A DNA stretch of 64,000 bases from positions 29,764,513-29,828,512 of the forward strand of contig OY743181.1 in assembly GCA_963555705.1 (NCBI GenBank). The letters run 5' to 3'. Below, one piece after another: positions 9,847 to 19,300 of the stretch (position 1 is its first letter; each line of letters starts with the position of its first letter). A model generated the notes under the pieces. The model worked only from the letters and a program-made list of their open reading frames with translations, searched no databases and had not been told where the DNA came from. Origin of the DNA: Ligustrum vulgare (Eukaryota; Streptophyta; Magnoliopsida; Lamiales; Oleaceae). A program made the position numbers and the translations under genes.

Positions 9847-12129
9847 CACGTGCTGCTTTATTGTTTGATTTCCTGTCTCGGCTCGATCCTTTCCTCTTCT
9901 CGGCTCGACCCCAACACGGAACTTGCTCCGTTTTGCACGTAGATCACTATCATATTGCCGATGGCTCGACTTCGCCCTTCGATGCCTGGTCTGGATCACA
10001 TCATACTCCCTCTCTTGAAAAGGATTCGACCTCGAATCCATTTTTGGTCGACTTTTCAGACTCCTCCTGCTTTTCCGGGCTCGTTGATCACGTGTAAGCT
10101 TTGTGCAATCCTTTAGACTTTTGTGCTGATTATTCTGGCCAATAAATTTCTGCCCCGTCTTAAATGCATGGTTTGATTTATGTCCCTGCAAAACAGATTT
10201 TAAAGAACTGGGGAGGGAATTGTTAGCTCGGTTAAGTGCAAGGCGTGGATCCTTGTACACCAACCTATGTGCAAATAAACTCAATTTGGGGGTGGACTCT
10301 CTTTTCTTTTTGCACTCATTCTCTCCTTTTTCTGAGGTCGTGGCCTCAACTCTCTTGTTTTCAACTTTCACACCCTCTCCTTTTTCTGAGGTCGTGGCCT
10401 CAACACTCTTATTTCTTTTTTCAAACTCACTTTTGATTTTTAATTGATCCCTTTGAGCTTCTTTTGGAGATAACGGAGCAAGTGTAAATTTCTTCCCACC
10501 CTTCACAAATGAATATTGATTCTTAAACCCATCATGCACTACCCTCCTATCATGTTTCCAGGGTCGCCCCAACAATATATGACCAACATGCATAGGTACG
10601 ACGTCACAGACAACCTCATCCTTATAACCCCCGATGACAAAATTGACCCTAGCCTGCTTATTTACCTTAATTTCCCCCGACTCGGTCAGCCATTGCAATT
10701 TATAAGGGTTTGGATGTTTCATCAAGCTTAAGCCCAATTTATTAATTAACATTGTACTAACCACATTAGTACAACTTCCCCCGTCAATCACCATACTACA
10801 AGCCTTTTTGCCCACCAAGCACCTAGTATGAAAAAGATTATCCCTTTGCTCGCCAATTTCATCCACCCTAGCCCTAGCACTAAGGACACGTCGATTAACA
10901 AGTGTTTCTTTTTCAGGATAGGTCAATTCTTCCTCATCACTACTACTAGCCCCAACATCCACTAACTTAGGCATTCCCTTAAATTCATCCTCGGAACTAA
11001 TTTCACCATTATCACGTAAGATCATTAGTTTCTTATTTGGACACTGGGATGCTATATGACCCCTACCCAAGCACTTAAAGCATTTAACATTTCTATCCCG
11101 AGTAGTTTGAGAATCAGAAATATTTTTACCTTTCGTTGTAGGCTCCTCCTTCCCTTTCGGGTTATGTTCATCGTTGGATTCCTGCTTAGGTTGTGATGTA
11201 GGATAAGAGGGTGAGTGTCTCGCTGCCCCCTTTCGCCTTAGCTGTCTTTCCACCTTCATGGCCATGTGCACCATGTCCTCTAACTCCACGTAATGTTGCA
11301 GCTCAATGACATTGGCTATATCTCTATTTAGCCCACTTAAAAACCTAGCCATCGTAGCTTCCCGATCCTCCACCACATTAGCCCTAATCATCGCTACCTC
11401 CATATCCTTGTGATAATCCTCTACACTCCTCGATCCCTGAGTCATACCCTGCAGCCTATGGTAAATATCCCTATAATAATGAGTCGGCACAAACCGCTTC
11501 CTCATTATAGTTTTTAATTCACCCCAAGTCTCCACCGGCTCCTCAAGGTTCCTCCTCCTACCCGTCACTAATTGATCCCACCAAATATTTGCGTAATCGG
11601 TGAATTCAATCACGGCTAATTTCACCTTCTTCTTTTCCGAATAATTATTACAATCAAAAAGCCGTTCGACCTTTGTCTCCCAATCCAAGTATGCCTCCGG
11701 ATCACTCCTACCCTGGAACGATGGTATTTTCACTTTAATTTTCCCAAGGTCGTCATCAACATCACCTCTACCCCCACGATGCCTCCTAGCCTCCCGACGC
11801 TCCCTATCATGCCTTCTTTCGTGCCTATCTCCTCTATCCCTCCTTCGCATGCTTCCCAACGATATACTTCCACTTTCACTACCCATGCCTTCATCATCCA
11901 TACCAACCTCACGCCTATTATTTCTCCTAACCCGAGGACCATCATGAGATTGATCCCGCTCGGCACCCCGATTTTCCATCTGTGCCATAAGCCTCTCAAA
12001 CTGCGCCCTCATTGCTGCCATATCATTGTTACCCTGTTCATTCCTTCTGTTCACACCCCTGGGCTGTTTTCTGTCTCCAATAGAAGATGAAGATGTGGAA
12101 ACCTCTCTATCAGACATTTTTAGACACAA
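9748..12129 (-). CDS. TRG-1 gag-protease polyprotein (793 aa)
   Basis: An uninterrupted 793-residue frame. The first methionine gives MCLKMSDREV; the second (at 12117) is an equally good start. Residues about 1-130 are charged and low-complexity. About 135-290 form the gypsy retrotransposon gag core (IPSFQGRSDPEAYLDWE, ANIWWDQLV, ETWGELKTIMRKRFVP, SVEDYHKDME). A zinc knuckle CFKCLGRGHIASQC sits near 350. A retropepsin-like domain follows (CSMVIDGGSCTNVVS, then HILLGRPW). DGGS in place of D[ST]G is common in plant gypsy proteases. The basic tail of about 85 residues is encoded by the 3' LTR, where the palindromes become HGRN and YGRN. It should form particles and self-cleave; RT and integrase would have to come from another element. 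The frame's intactness suggests selection or youth. Confidence 0.93.
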   Translation of the reverse strand: MCLKMSDREVSTSSSSIGDRKQPRGVNRRNEQGNNDMAAMRAQFERLMAQMENRGAERDQSHDGPRVRRNNRREVGMDDEGMGSESGSISLGSMRRRDRGDRHERRHDRERREARRHRGGRGDVDDDLGKIKVKIPSFQGRSDPEAYLDWETKVERLFDCNNYSEKKKVKLAVIEFTDYANIWWDQLVTGRRRNLEEPVETWGELKTIMRKRFVPTHYYRDIYHRLQGMTQGSRSVEDYHKDMEVAMIRANVVEDREATMARFLSGLNRDIANVIELQHYVELEDMVHMAMKVERQLRRKGAARHSPSYPTSQPKQESNDEHNPKGKEEPTTKGKNISDSQTTRDRNVKCFKCLGRGHIASQCPNKKLMILRDNGEISSEDEFKGMPKLVDVGASSSDEEELTYPEKETLVNRRVLSARARVDEIGEQRDNLFHTRCLVGKKACSMVIDGGSCTNVVSTMLINKLGLSLMKHPNPYKLQWLTESGEIKVNKQARVNFVIGGYKDEVVCDVVPMHVGHILLGRPWKHDRRVVHDGFKNQYSFVKGGKKFTLAPLSPKEAQRDQLKIKSEFEKRNKSVEATTSEKGEGVKVENKRVEATTSEKGENECKKKRESTPKLSLFAHRLVYKDPRLALNRANNSLPSSLKSVLQGHKSNHAFKTGQKFIGQNNQHKSLKDCTKLTRDQRARKSRRSLKSRPKMDSRSNPFQEREYDVIQTRHRRAKSSHRQYDSDLRAKRSKFRVGVEPRRGKDRAETGNQTIKQHVIHGRNHHSYGRNIPQAKTGRTLVTAVRYSSRP
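10004..10039 (-). promoter_or_regulatory. TRG-1 polypurine tract and adjacent hairpin
   Basis: On the minus strand the purine tract aagagagggagta sits next to the 3' LTR start TGATGTG and should prime plus-strand synthesis. Just upstream (10022-10039) is a near-perfect inverted repeat with arms GGATTCGA and TCGAATCC. TRG-2 has an equivalent GATTCG/CGAATC hairpin at its tract. Confidence 0.85.
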
Positions 12130-12395
12130 ACAAGGAAATTTGGAATAATTGGGAATATTTGAAAATTTTCGGAATTTTTTTTTTTTTAATAATCTGCCAA
12201 AGAATTGGACTACGAGTATGGCAGAAAAAACGGAACTGAATTTGGACGAAAAACGAAGAAGAAAAACACTTTTGAATTATTGGGACTGACTCTTATGGAT
12301 CAAACTGGAAAAATTTATGACTGACACGAAGAACGCGAAGAACACGAAAAAAATCAAGAAAAATCAAGAAACGCAAGAATCTGAAATAGATCCAA
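12130..12395 (-). other. TRG-1 untranslated leader
   Basis: The 266-bp stretch between the primer site and the gag start. On the element strand it is U- and UUCUUG-rich near the primer site and has a poly-A run (T-run on the plus strand, 12177-12188). No open frame. Any packaging signal would be expected here, but I see no clear hairpin. Confidence 0.6.
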
Positions 12396-12407
12396 GCTCT
12401 GATACCA
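12396..12407 (-). promoter_or_regulatory. TRG-1 primer-binding site
   Basis: Plus strand gctctgatacca, i.e. TGGTATCAGAGC on the element strand, two bases inside the right LTR. Complementary to initiator tRNA-Met. Confidence 0.95.
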
Positions 12408-12589
12408 GATGACGCGATCTCAGTCGGGGAATCTCGTCGGACACGCGGAATAACGACAATTAAAAACCTAGGAAAGATCTAAATCAGATCGACACAAGAC
12501 AAACAACGAAAAATAAGGATAGAATGACGGTAAAGCCTTGACCCGACAATCACGACGCAATTTATGACGATGCGGATTGAAGAACCAAG

Positions 12590-12720
12590 ATTGGTGAACG
12601 CCACAAGGACTTGTCAATTTCCTTGATAAGTATCGAATTTGGAAACGCCACAAATATTCTTGCGAATATTTGATAAGTTTGCTGGAAGAACGCCACAAAG
12701 ATCGGTTCTTTGATAAGCTC
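12590..12720 (-). repeat. TRG-1 covarying hairpin repeats, right LTR copy
   Basis: Three hairpins with the same outer sequence and different but self-complementary stems (6, 9 and 6 bp). They begin about 100 bp downstream of the TATA box. The middle unit has a GCAA loop, of the GNRA type known to be stable in RNA. Two further units of the same design occur in TRG-2. Confidence 0.9.
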
Positions 12721-12820
12721 AAGAAAAAGGGAATAAATCAAACTCTCAATTTTGGAGAATCCTCTCACAAATTTTATTAATCAACTCAAACTTGTCTAAT
12801 GTTTATAATGATGAAAAGCG

Positions 12821-12830
12821 TATAAATAAG
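12821..12830 (-). promoter_or_regulatory. TRG-1 TATA box
   Basis: Plus strand tataaataag, giving cttatttata on the element strand within gcttatttatacgc. TRG-2 has tatttatatgc at the equivalent place. It separates the upstream palindrome array from the downstream hairpins. Confidence 0.6.
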
Positions 12831-12960
12831 CAAGAAAACCTAGCATCTAATTACTCAAAATAGAATTCTAATTACGCTAAAATTCTAAAATAGGAAAACA
12901 ACCTAAAATAATAAAAGGAAATAAATAAATTGAAAATCCGAAAAATCTGGAAATCTTGAG

Positions 12961-13174
12961 TTACGGCCGTGAATAACTAGCTTACGGCCGTAATGAACAT
13001 TCTGCCTCAAATTCCAATCATGTGTTACGGCCGTGATCAATATGTTACGGCCGTAAATGCTTTCAATTTCATTTTTTACGGCCGTGAGGAATATCTTACG
13101 GCCGTAACAAGCGTTCTGCCTGTTTTTGCCTGAGGAATGTTACGGCCGTAAGAATGGTGGTTACGGCCGTGAAT
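12961..13174. repeat. Eight spaced ACGGCCGT palindromes, TRG-1 right LTR
   Basis: Motif starts are at 12962, 12983, 13026, 13046, 13077, 13097, 13141 and 13162, so the steps are 21, 43, 20, 31, 20, 44 and 21 bp. That is four pairs with members two helical turns apart. TRG-2 has nearly the same steps although the spacer sequences differ. Confidence 0.96.
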
Positions 13175-13331
13175 CACGTGCTGCTTTATTGTTTGATTTC
13201 CTGTCTCGGCTCGATCCCTTCCTCTTCTCGGCTCGACCCCAACACGGAACTTGCTCCGTTTTGCACGTAGATCACTATCATATTGCCGATGGCTCGACTT
13301 CGCCCTTCGATGCCTGGTCCGGATCACATCA

Positions 13332-15714
13332 GAGAATGACTAAAGATGTTCTCAGAAGATCTTTGTGATTTACCGCCTAAAAGAGAAATTGAATTCGTCA
13401 TCGATTAAGTGCGCAACTCTAGTATCCAAGGTATAATATCGGATGGCTCCTTCGTAACTTAAAAGAGCTCAAAGTGCAACTATAGAATCTCATAGACAAA
13501 TGTTTTGTTCAACCTAGTTTTTTGCCATGGGGTGCTCAGGAGCTATACATGAAGAAGAAAGATGGTTTTATGAGACTTTGCATAATTTATTTTTAGACAT
13601 GGCAAAACCAGTTTTATGAAGTTGTGATGAGATGTTGAGATTATGAGTGATATGATTTTATTGAGACTTCTATTTGAAAAATTATGAAATTTGAGATTTA
13701 AAGATTTGATTCTTAATTATTAGGAATTAAGGAATGGATATTGTGTTTGAGTAAGTGAATTATTCCTCTATTTTGAGGGAAATTTATAATGTTGTTTGAT
13801 CTTGTAACTAAGAAATTTTGTGATTATGATTTGTGTATATATTTATAAGTATGACTAATGGGTGGTCATTTGAGCCAATTAATGTATTGAAGGAAGTGAG
13901 ATATTGATATTGGAAACTATGATTTGAAATTGTTTTGTTGAGGAATTAAGAATTGATTTTCTGGGATATCAAGGTATACATGAAGTTATGTGATGACTTG
14001 ATGCGTATATTGGGAAATGTCAAGTCATATTTTGAAAAGATGAGTGAAGACAAATGTTATGGCATTATTGGAAAGAATTTTAATTATTCTTAGGAACTTA
14101 TTGATTATTAGTGAAAAATGATCACTTATATTAGAGAATATTATAAATTATGATGGTAAGTGATAATACTGTTGATTTATTTTGGAAGTTGATTGGTAGA
14201 TGATGTGTTAAAGATTTGGTTATTTACATGCAATATGATTATTTGGGAAAGTCAGTTATCATTATTGGGAGATATTGAAAGTATTTTATAGTGAGATGCC
14301 TTAAAGGAGTAACCATTTATTCGAAATGAGAATTTGGGGACATATGATTGAAGGTTTGGGATTATGTGAGATAATGACGATTGTCATAAGGTCATTTGAA
14401 TATAAAAGGTACAAGAGATAATTATAAGGAATAATGCGATTGCTCTTATGGTGAGAACTGAAGGTGACGATGTATTGAGATTATGAAATAAGTTGATTTT
14501 CCATGAATAAGTTATGCTATATTTGGTTTTAAGTGGAATTCGAAGAAAGATGAATCTCAGTCATGGAAAATAAATCAGGTTTCATCGTAATTTGAATGAT
14601 TCACTGATGTACGTTAAGTTTTCATTGATGATACTAAAATATCATATGAGAGATTGTGGGGTGAAATTGATGAAAGGAACTTTATCAGGTCCTAGATTTG
14701 TACAAGTATTGCAGAAGTAATGCATCTCATCGGAGGAAAGTTTATGATAGTACATACCATGAAATTGTGGAGATTATTATTGATGGTATCTTGATTCAAA
14801 AATAAGAAATGAAATTTTAAGCAATTGTCCCCGTGGATAGGATTTGTGAAAAAAGAGAATAAGACTTCACAATGATTATTTATTATGGAGTAGTGTGCAG
14901 AAAGAGTGACAATGGCAGAATCCAAGATTTATTGAATTTGAGAGATTGATATAAAATCTTAGTGAGTACATTGACGTAAAAGGTTCGTGTGAAGGATATG
15001 ATGGTTATTATGTTGTAATCTTAGAGAGATTGATATGATTATTTGAGGTCAGTTGTGTGACTTTTACTTATAATGGGATTGTATCTTTGGGTTAAGTAAA
15101 CTTGATGAGGAATTCTATATGAATCACAAAATTTTTATTCATTGGTGATAGGTCAATGATTTATTTATAAAATACTTGGTTAGAGTATTGTTGTTATAAT
15201 GATTTTGAAAGCATGAATTCTTAAATTAGTACATTGGCTTTAGTTCTAAGATGAGTGTATGATGCTGAATACTTGATTACAATATGTAAGTATGGGTTAC
15301 AGGATTTAAGTTGATCCTCCAATTTTAAAAGAAATGTCAGTATGTTCAGAAAGGATTTCATTTGTAAATCTTTCCAGAAAGATTTTGTCAAAGTTTTAGT
15401 ATTTCTACTGTATATTTTGGTATGGACGTCAAGTTTCAATAATTTTGGATTATAAAGTCTTCTTTTGGTCAACCTTCTTGATTTTAGTTTTAAGAATGTG
15501 ATCAATCAATATATATATATATATATTAAGGTTTAGACGTTAGAATAGATTGTATGAAAGGCTGGAAATGGAAAGTTAGTGAATGGATTCATAAGTGGGA
15601 TAATGTCGGTTGATGGTCTCCTACAACAATAGCTATCAAACTTCGATCCATATTGAGTACTATACGATAGGAAATGTAGATTTCCAGTTCATTGGGATGA
15701 AGTAGGAGAAAGAA
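13332..15714 (+). pseudogene. Tekay-1 RT start and unreadable pol
   Basis: Just right of TRG-1, 13332-13600 still matches the start of chromovirus RT in shifting frames: DVF.EDLCDLPPKREIEF, YRMAPS.LKR, FAMGCSGA. and a KKDG.MRLCI-like stretch. From about 13620 to 15060 I see only AT-rich DNA without recognisable pol. Much of that stretch is nevertheless alignable, inverted, with Tekay-2 (about 53500-55830), so it is shared family sequence and not random filler. An (AT)n run lies at 15508-15528. RT active site, RNase H and integrase core are not identifiable. Confidence 0.7.
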
Positions 15715-16266
15715 AGTTATTGGGTCCAAAAATAGTACAACAAACAGCAAAAGTTTTTGAAACGATTCGTCAGGGGATGAAAAATGCACAGAGTAGACAG
15801 AAAAGCTATGTGGACAGAAGAAGGTAACCATTGGAATTCGTTGCAGGTGACATGATCTTTTTAAGGTAGCTCCTATGAAAGGAGTTATGAGATTTGGAAG
15901 AAAGGAAAGTTTAGTCCACGATTTGTTGGCCCCTTTGAGATACTTGAAAGGGTGGGTGACCTAGCTTATCAGGTTGCATTGCCTCCGGCACTATTTGGGG
16001 TTCATAACATATTTCACGTGTAGAGTTTGAGGAGGTATATTTCGGATTCCACGCATAGCCTCAGTTATGAGTCATTAGATCTTTGTGAGGATCTGACTTA
16101 TGAGGAGTCACTTGTGAAGATCCTAATGAAAGTAAATAAGGAACTTAGAAGAAAGAAGAGTACGTTAGTTAAGGTTCTTTGGAGGAATCATGCAGTAGAA
16201 GAGGCTACTTGGGAACGCGAGGATGAAATGCGTGCCAAGTATCCACAACTTTTTGGTAAGTTTTAA
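15715..16266 (+). pseudogene. Tekay-1 integrase C-terminus and chromodomain
   Basis: The end of a chromovirus pol polyprotein. Around 15715-15840 the translation gives GPKIVQQTA and IRQGM, then QSRQKSYVDRRR; a stop and a frame shift near 15830-15870 follow. About 15895-16020 reads RKGKFSPRFVGPFEILERV, GDLAYQVALPP and VHNIFHV. After a TAG at 16021-16023, 16027-16266 is open and carries the chromodomain (LVKVLWRNHAVEEATWERED, then MRAKYPQLFGKF). Chromodomains of this type direct integration to heterochromatin by reading histone marks. The 3' end is the best preserved part of the element. Confidence 0.88.
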
Positions 16267-16288
16267 TTTCGAGGACGAAGTTTCTTTT

Positions 16289-16302
16289 AGGGGGTAAGGA
16301 AT
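16289..16302 (+). promoter_or_regulatory. Tekay-1 polypurine tract
   Basis: tagggggtaaggaat immediately before the 3' LTR start tgtaagg; the expected plus-strand primer. Confidence 0.85.
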
Positions 16303-19295
16303 TGTAAGGCCGCTTTTCATTCTACGTGCAACTTTAAATTTCACGTAATATTGTTATGAATGTTATTATAAATTATAAATTTATAATCTTTAATGTTTAT
16401 AATTGGAATTATTTTGCAGTGGAAGGACTTGGACGCCGTCATGATCAATGTACCAATTAGAAAGTTATTAAATTTTTCATACAATTTTATGTTTAATTGT
16501 TTATTCGATTTGTTACTTACCAAATTTCTATTTTTATCAATTTTAAATTTGCCTAGATTGCATTATTTCGTAAATAGGGCACTCTGTTAAACTTGTGAAG
16601 GATTTTTGCACTTAATTACCCATTTTCAGAGTTGAGGGACCAAATTGCAAAGTGTCAAAAATTTAAACCTATACCTAATGTTAACACCGCACAACCCTCG
16701 GTCTCACTCTCTCTCTCTCTCTACCGCTCTTCTCTCGGTCGCTCTCACCGCCGCTCTTCTCTCGGTCACTCTCACCGCCCTCCCTCTCCCGGCGACGCCA
16801 ACCACAACCTCGGCCTCCACCACCTCCCCTCCACGGTAAGATTAGTTTTTTCCTTCTTTCCTCCCTCTCAACCGCAACTGCTCGAACTTGCACCCACGGT
16901 CGCGCAGTCACTTGCGGTTTACACACACAATACACTCTGTTACACGCACACACACCATCTAAAATGTATATATGTCGAATGTATGTATGTATGTAAAGAT
17001 CTCAGACTTTTTCCAGATTGGGGTTTAGTAGTATTTTAGAATTTTAATCCGTTAAGATCATCTGTTATGCGATATATATAAATTAGTGTATGCATATGTG
17101 TGTGCAATCTTGACTAAATTTCCAAACTGCAATTTTGTTAAATTTCGGATTTTCTGTTAAAAATTTGGAGATTAGGTGGTATGATTTTGTATGTATATGT
17201 AATACCTGTATCTATTTATGAAATTTCGAATTTTATAGTAATTTCCGGATTTCGAAATTCCTTAATTAGTAGTTTAATTTAATTGTATACTTTAGTTTTA
17301 AGTTAGAAATTATAATTTTACAAATTTGGGGAGAATTACATAAATGGTCATATTAATTTTAAGATTTTATAGTTAATTAGAAGATTATGAAATTATAGAT
17401 TTAAATTTTGACTTAGTTGACGACCATTGTGAGAAATTTCAAATTCTTAAATGATGGAAGTTCTTTCATGGATTCTTTGTTGGCTTAATGTTGTTTTAAA
17501 TTGAAAATTTTCAAAGTTAGGGTTTCAAGTAATGAGGTGGTTTTAATTGAATCTTAATGTATATTCTTGACTTATAGTTGCTATTTTCAAACTTTTGAAA
17601 TTTGTAATTTAGTTAACTGTTCGGGTAAAGTTTGAATAAATGGTGATTTTCAAATTTATGAATAGTAGAATGCTAATTGGAATTGTCCTTGTGAAATTCA
17701 AGTTGTGATGAAGATTTCATAGCTTGAACCTTTGTGTAATTTGATTAGTTAGATTTCAATTTTTGCCTTCGAGTTTATCTCTTATTTCGAGTAGGTATTA
17801 TATGTGTTGGACATAACGTGAGGTCACGTTTGAGTTAAGTTGAAAGGTTTTTGTTTAGTATTGAAATGAATAGTGAGATGTGATTTTTTAACTAAAAGTA
17901 TATTTTATTAAATGAATGGGTACAACTAGGATTTTGGTACATTGACGTCACGGGCAGCCGATATTCCTCCACTTGCAAATCCAGATAACGGTAAATGCTA
18001 AGGACGTCGGGTAAGTAAACTTCCCCTATTTTCATGAAAGTAGAAAGTTAATGTGAAATTAATGTGCGTAAGTGATCTCGTGTTAATTACTAAATGTTGG
18101 TGTATTTGATTTATGATATGCAAGTATATGTTAGTAAGAAAAATGTTCAAGCATGCACGTTACATGTCATTGCATCATCAAGCATGCATTGGCATCGAAA
18201 TGGGAAAGTCAAATGTTTTAATGAAAGGAATGTGTCAAAGTGCAATTTTTGTCAAAAATTATGTATCCCAAGTTTTTTTTTTGAAAGAATTGGTGTACTT
18301 CTATGTCATAAAAGATGCGAGTGGGAAATGGGGCGCGGGGGACCGGCGTACCCGAATGTAATGAGCCGCTTTGCGGTGGAATGAATGTAATGACCCGCTT
18401 TGCGGTGGAATGAAGTGAATGAGCTGTTTTGCGGTGGAATGAAATGAATGAGCCGCTTTGAGGTGGAAATGTGAAAGTTAATCTGGTTCCAAATAAGAAT
18501 TGCCCACTGTTATCTGATTGACTAGAAGTTACATCAAGTGAGCTCACGATGGAAATGAAGTGAAAGTTTTGAAATGTTAAGTGAAAGTTCGAAATGTTGA
18601 AAGTTTTGAAAGTTAAAGTGAATGGGGATACATATTTCAAAGTTTGAAGCATTGATGTCATAAGCATGCATTCATGCATACAGTTTACTTACTGAGATTT
18701 AGCTCACCCAATTCCCTCCCCAACATTTCAGGTGATGAAAGTTAGGTGATCCGAGGAGAGCACTTGGCGGCTGACTCAGACAGTACCCGTTGTCGCCTTA
18801 TTTAATAAAGTTAAATTTATTTAAGATATCATTTCAATTATTCCTTAATTTATTTATCATTGATAAATTTGTTTGGTTGGAGATAATTTCGAATAAGTAT
18901 GGATGACGTGTAAGAGGTTAACTTACCTCTTATTTCATTTTTGTCAATGTCTATTGATATTTCTGGAAAATTTTATGCATAAGGAGTTTGGGGATTGAAT
19001 GAATTGGTTTGGCGATGATGAATGTGGTTGAGATGTGATTGATGATTTAAATTTTTATTTTGGTTATGTTGTCTCTCTACAGGTTGGTTAAGTCCAATTT
19101 ATAGAGGAGATTCTTTCAAATCTTTTGTAAAATTTCATAATAGAAAATGAAAATGTTGAGGTTTTAAATGATTTCTTTTCCGCATTTAATTAGAGAAATG
19201 AAAATTTTAAATGTGTAAACGTTTTAAATTCCGCATATTATGTGAATGGAAGTTAACACGCCTAGGTTTTAGACTTTTAAACTTGGGGTGTTACA
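16303..19295 (+). repeat. Tekay-1 3' LTR (full length, 2993 bp)
   Basis: TG...CA ends, complete relative to the deleted 5' LTR. It contains a CT-rich tract with a ~30-bp duplication (16700-16790), a GC-rich island, tgta-rich microsatellite DNA (16965-17000) and a 29-bp repeat (18361-18475). Open frames inside it (for example 16632-17039 and 18094-18384) are low-complexity and not taken as genes. Confidence 0.93.
18361..18475. repeat. 29-bp tandem repeat x4 with CCGC-TTT-GCGG hairpins
   Basis: Units start at 18361, 18390, 18419 and 18448, exactly 29 bp apart, each atga[g/c]cygctttgcggtggaa. Units 1 and 2 keep the perfect CCGC/GCGG arms; units 3 and 4 have decayed arms. Only the 3' LTR has them because the deletion removed this part of the 5' LTR. 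Confidence 0.93.
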
Positions 19296-19300
19296 GTTCT

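Larger units (their letters stand above)
9262..10003 (-). repeat. TRG-1 3' LTR (truncated)
   Basis: Starts abruptly at attggtgaacgcc, which corresponds to position 12590 in the complete LTR, and ends ggatcacatca on the plus strand (TGATGTGATCC on the element strand). The 180 bp that should lie left of 9262 are missing, probably deleted with adjacent Tekay-1 sequence. It contains the palindrome array, the TATA box and the hairpin repeats. Confidence 0.92.
9262..13331 (-). mobile_element. TRG-1: non-autonomous LTR element with gag-protease ORF only
   Basis: A minus-strand element inserted in Tekay-1 pol. The right LTR (12410-13331, 922 bp) is complete; the left LTR (9262-10003) matches its distal 742 bp and lacks 180 bp. 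The primer site (12396-12407) and a polypurine tract (10004-10021) flank the internal region, which is filled by a leader and one 793-codon gag-protease frame. There is no room for RT, RNase H or integrase. I see only three differences, all transitions, between the 742-bp LTR pairs, so insertion is recent. This fits the known class of terminal-repeat elements with only a gag domain. It shares many details with TRG-2. Confidence 0.92.
12410..13331 (-). repeat. TRG-1 5' LTR (complete, 922 bp)
   Basis: Element-strand start TGATGTGATCCGG and end GATCGCGTCA. In element order it contains the palindrome array (13174-12961), a TATA box (12821-12830 on the plus strand, tataaataag), an AATAAA (about 12773-12782), the hairpin repeats (12720-12590) and 180 bp of U5 missing from the other LTR. 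The first 14 bases equal those of TRG-2. Confidence 0.93.
7191..19295 (+). mobile_element. Tekay-1: Ty3/gypsy chromovirus (Tekay/Del type), decayed, with nested TRG-1
   Basis: A plus-strand LTR retrotransposon bounded by LTRs starting tgtaaggccgc and ending ggggtgttaca, with a perfect 5-bp target duplication gttct at 7186-7190 and 19296-19300. The tRNA-Met primer site follows the 5' LTR and a purine tract precedes the 3' LTR. The remaining coding sequence is the protease/RT junction (9070-9261), the start of RT (13332-13600), and the integrase C-terminus with chromodomain (15715-16266). Gag and most of RT/integrase are missing or unreadable. TRG-1 splits the pol region. Confidence 0.93.

Noticed and set aside
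16632..17039. 135-codon plus-strand frame with Ser/Leu-rich start
   Set aside because: It lies in the CT-rich microsatellite part of the Tekay-1 LTR; composition alone explains it, and the copy in the 5' LTR is deleted.
18218..18679. 153-codon minus-strand frame
   Set aside because: It is antisense to the LTR tandem repeat; the repeated FHRKTAHSLHST-type peptides reflect the 29-bp repeat.
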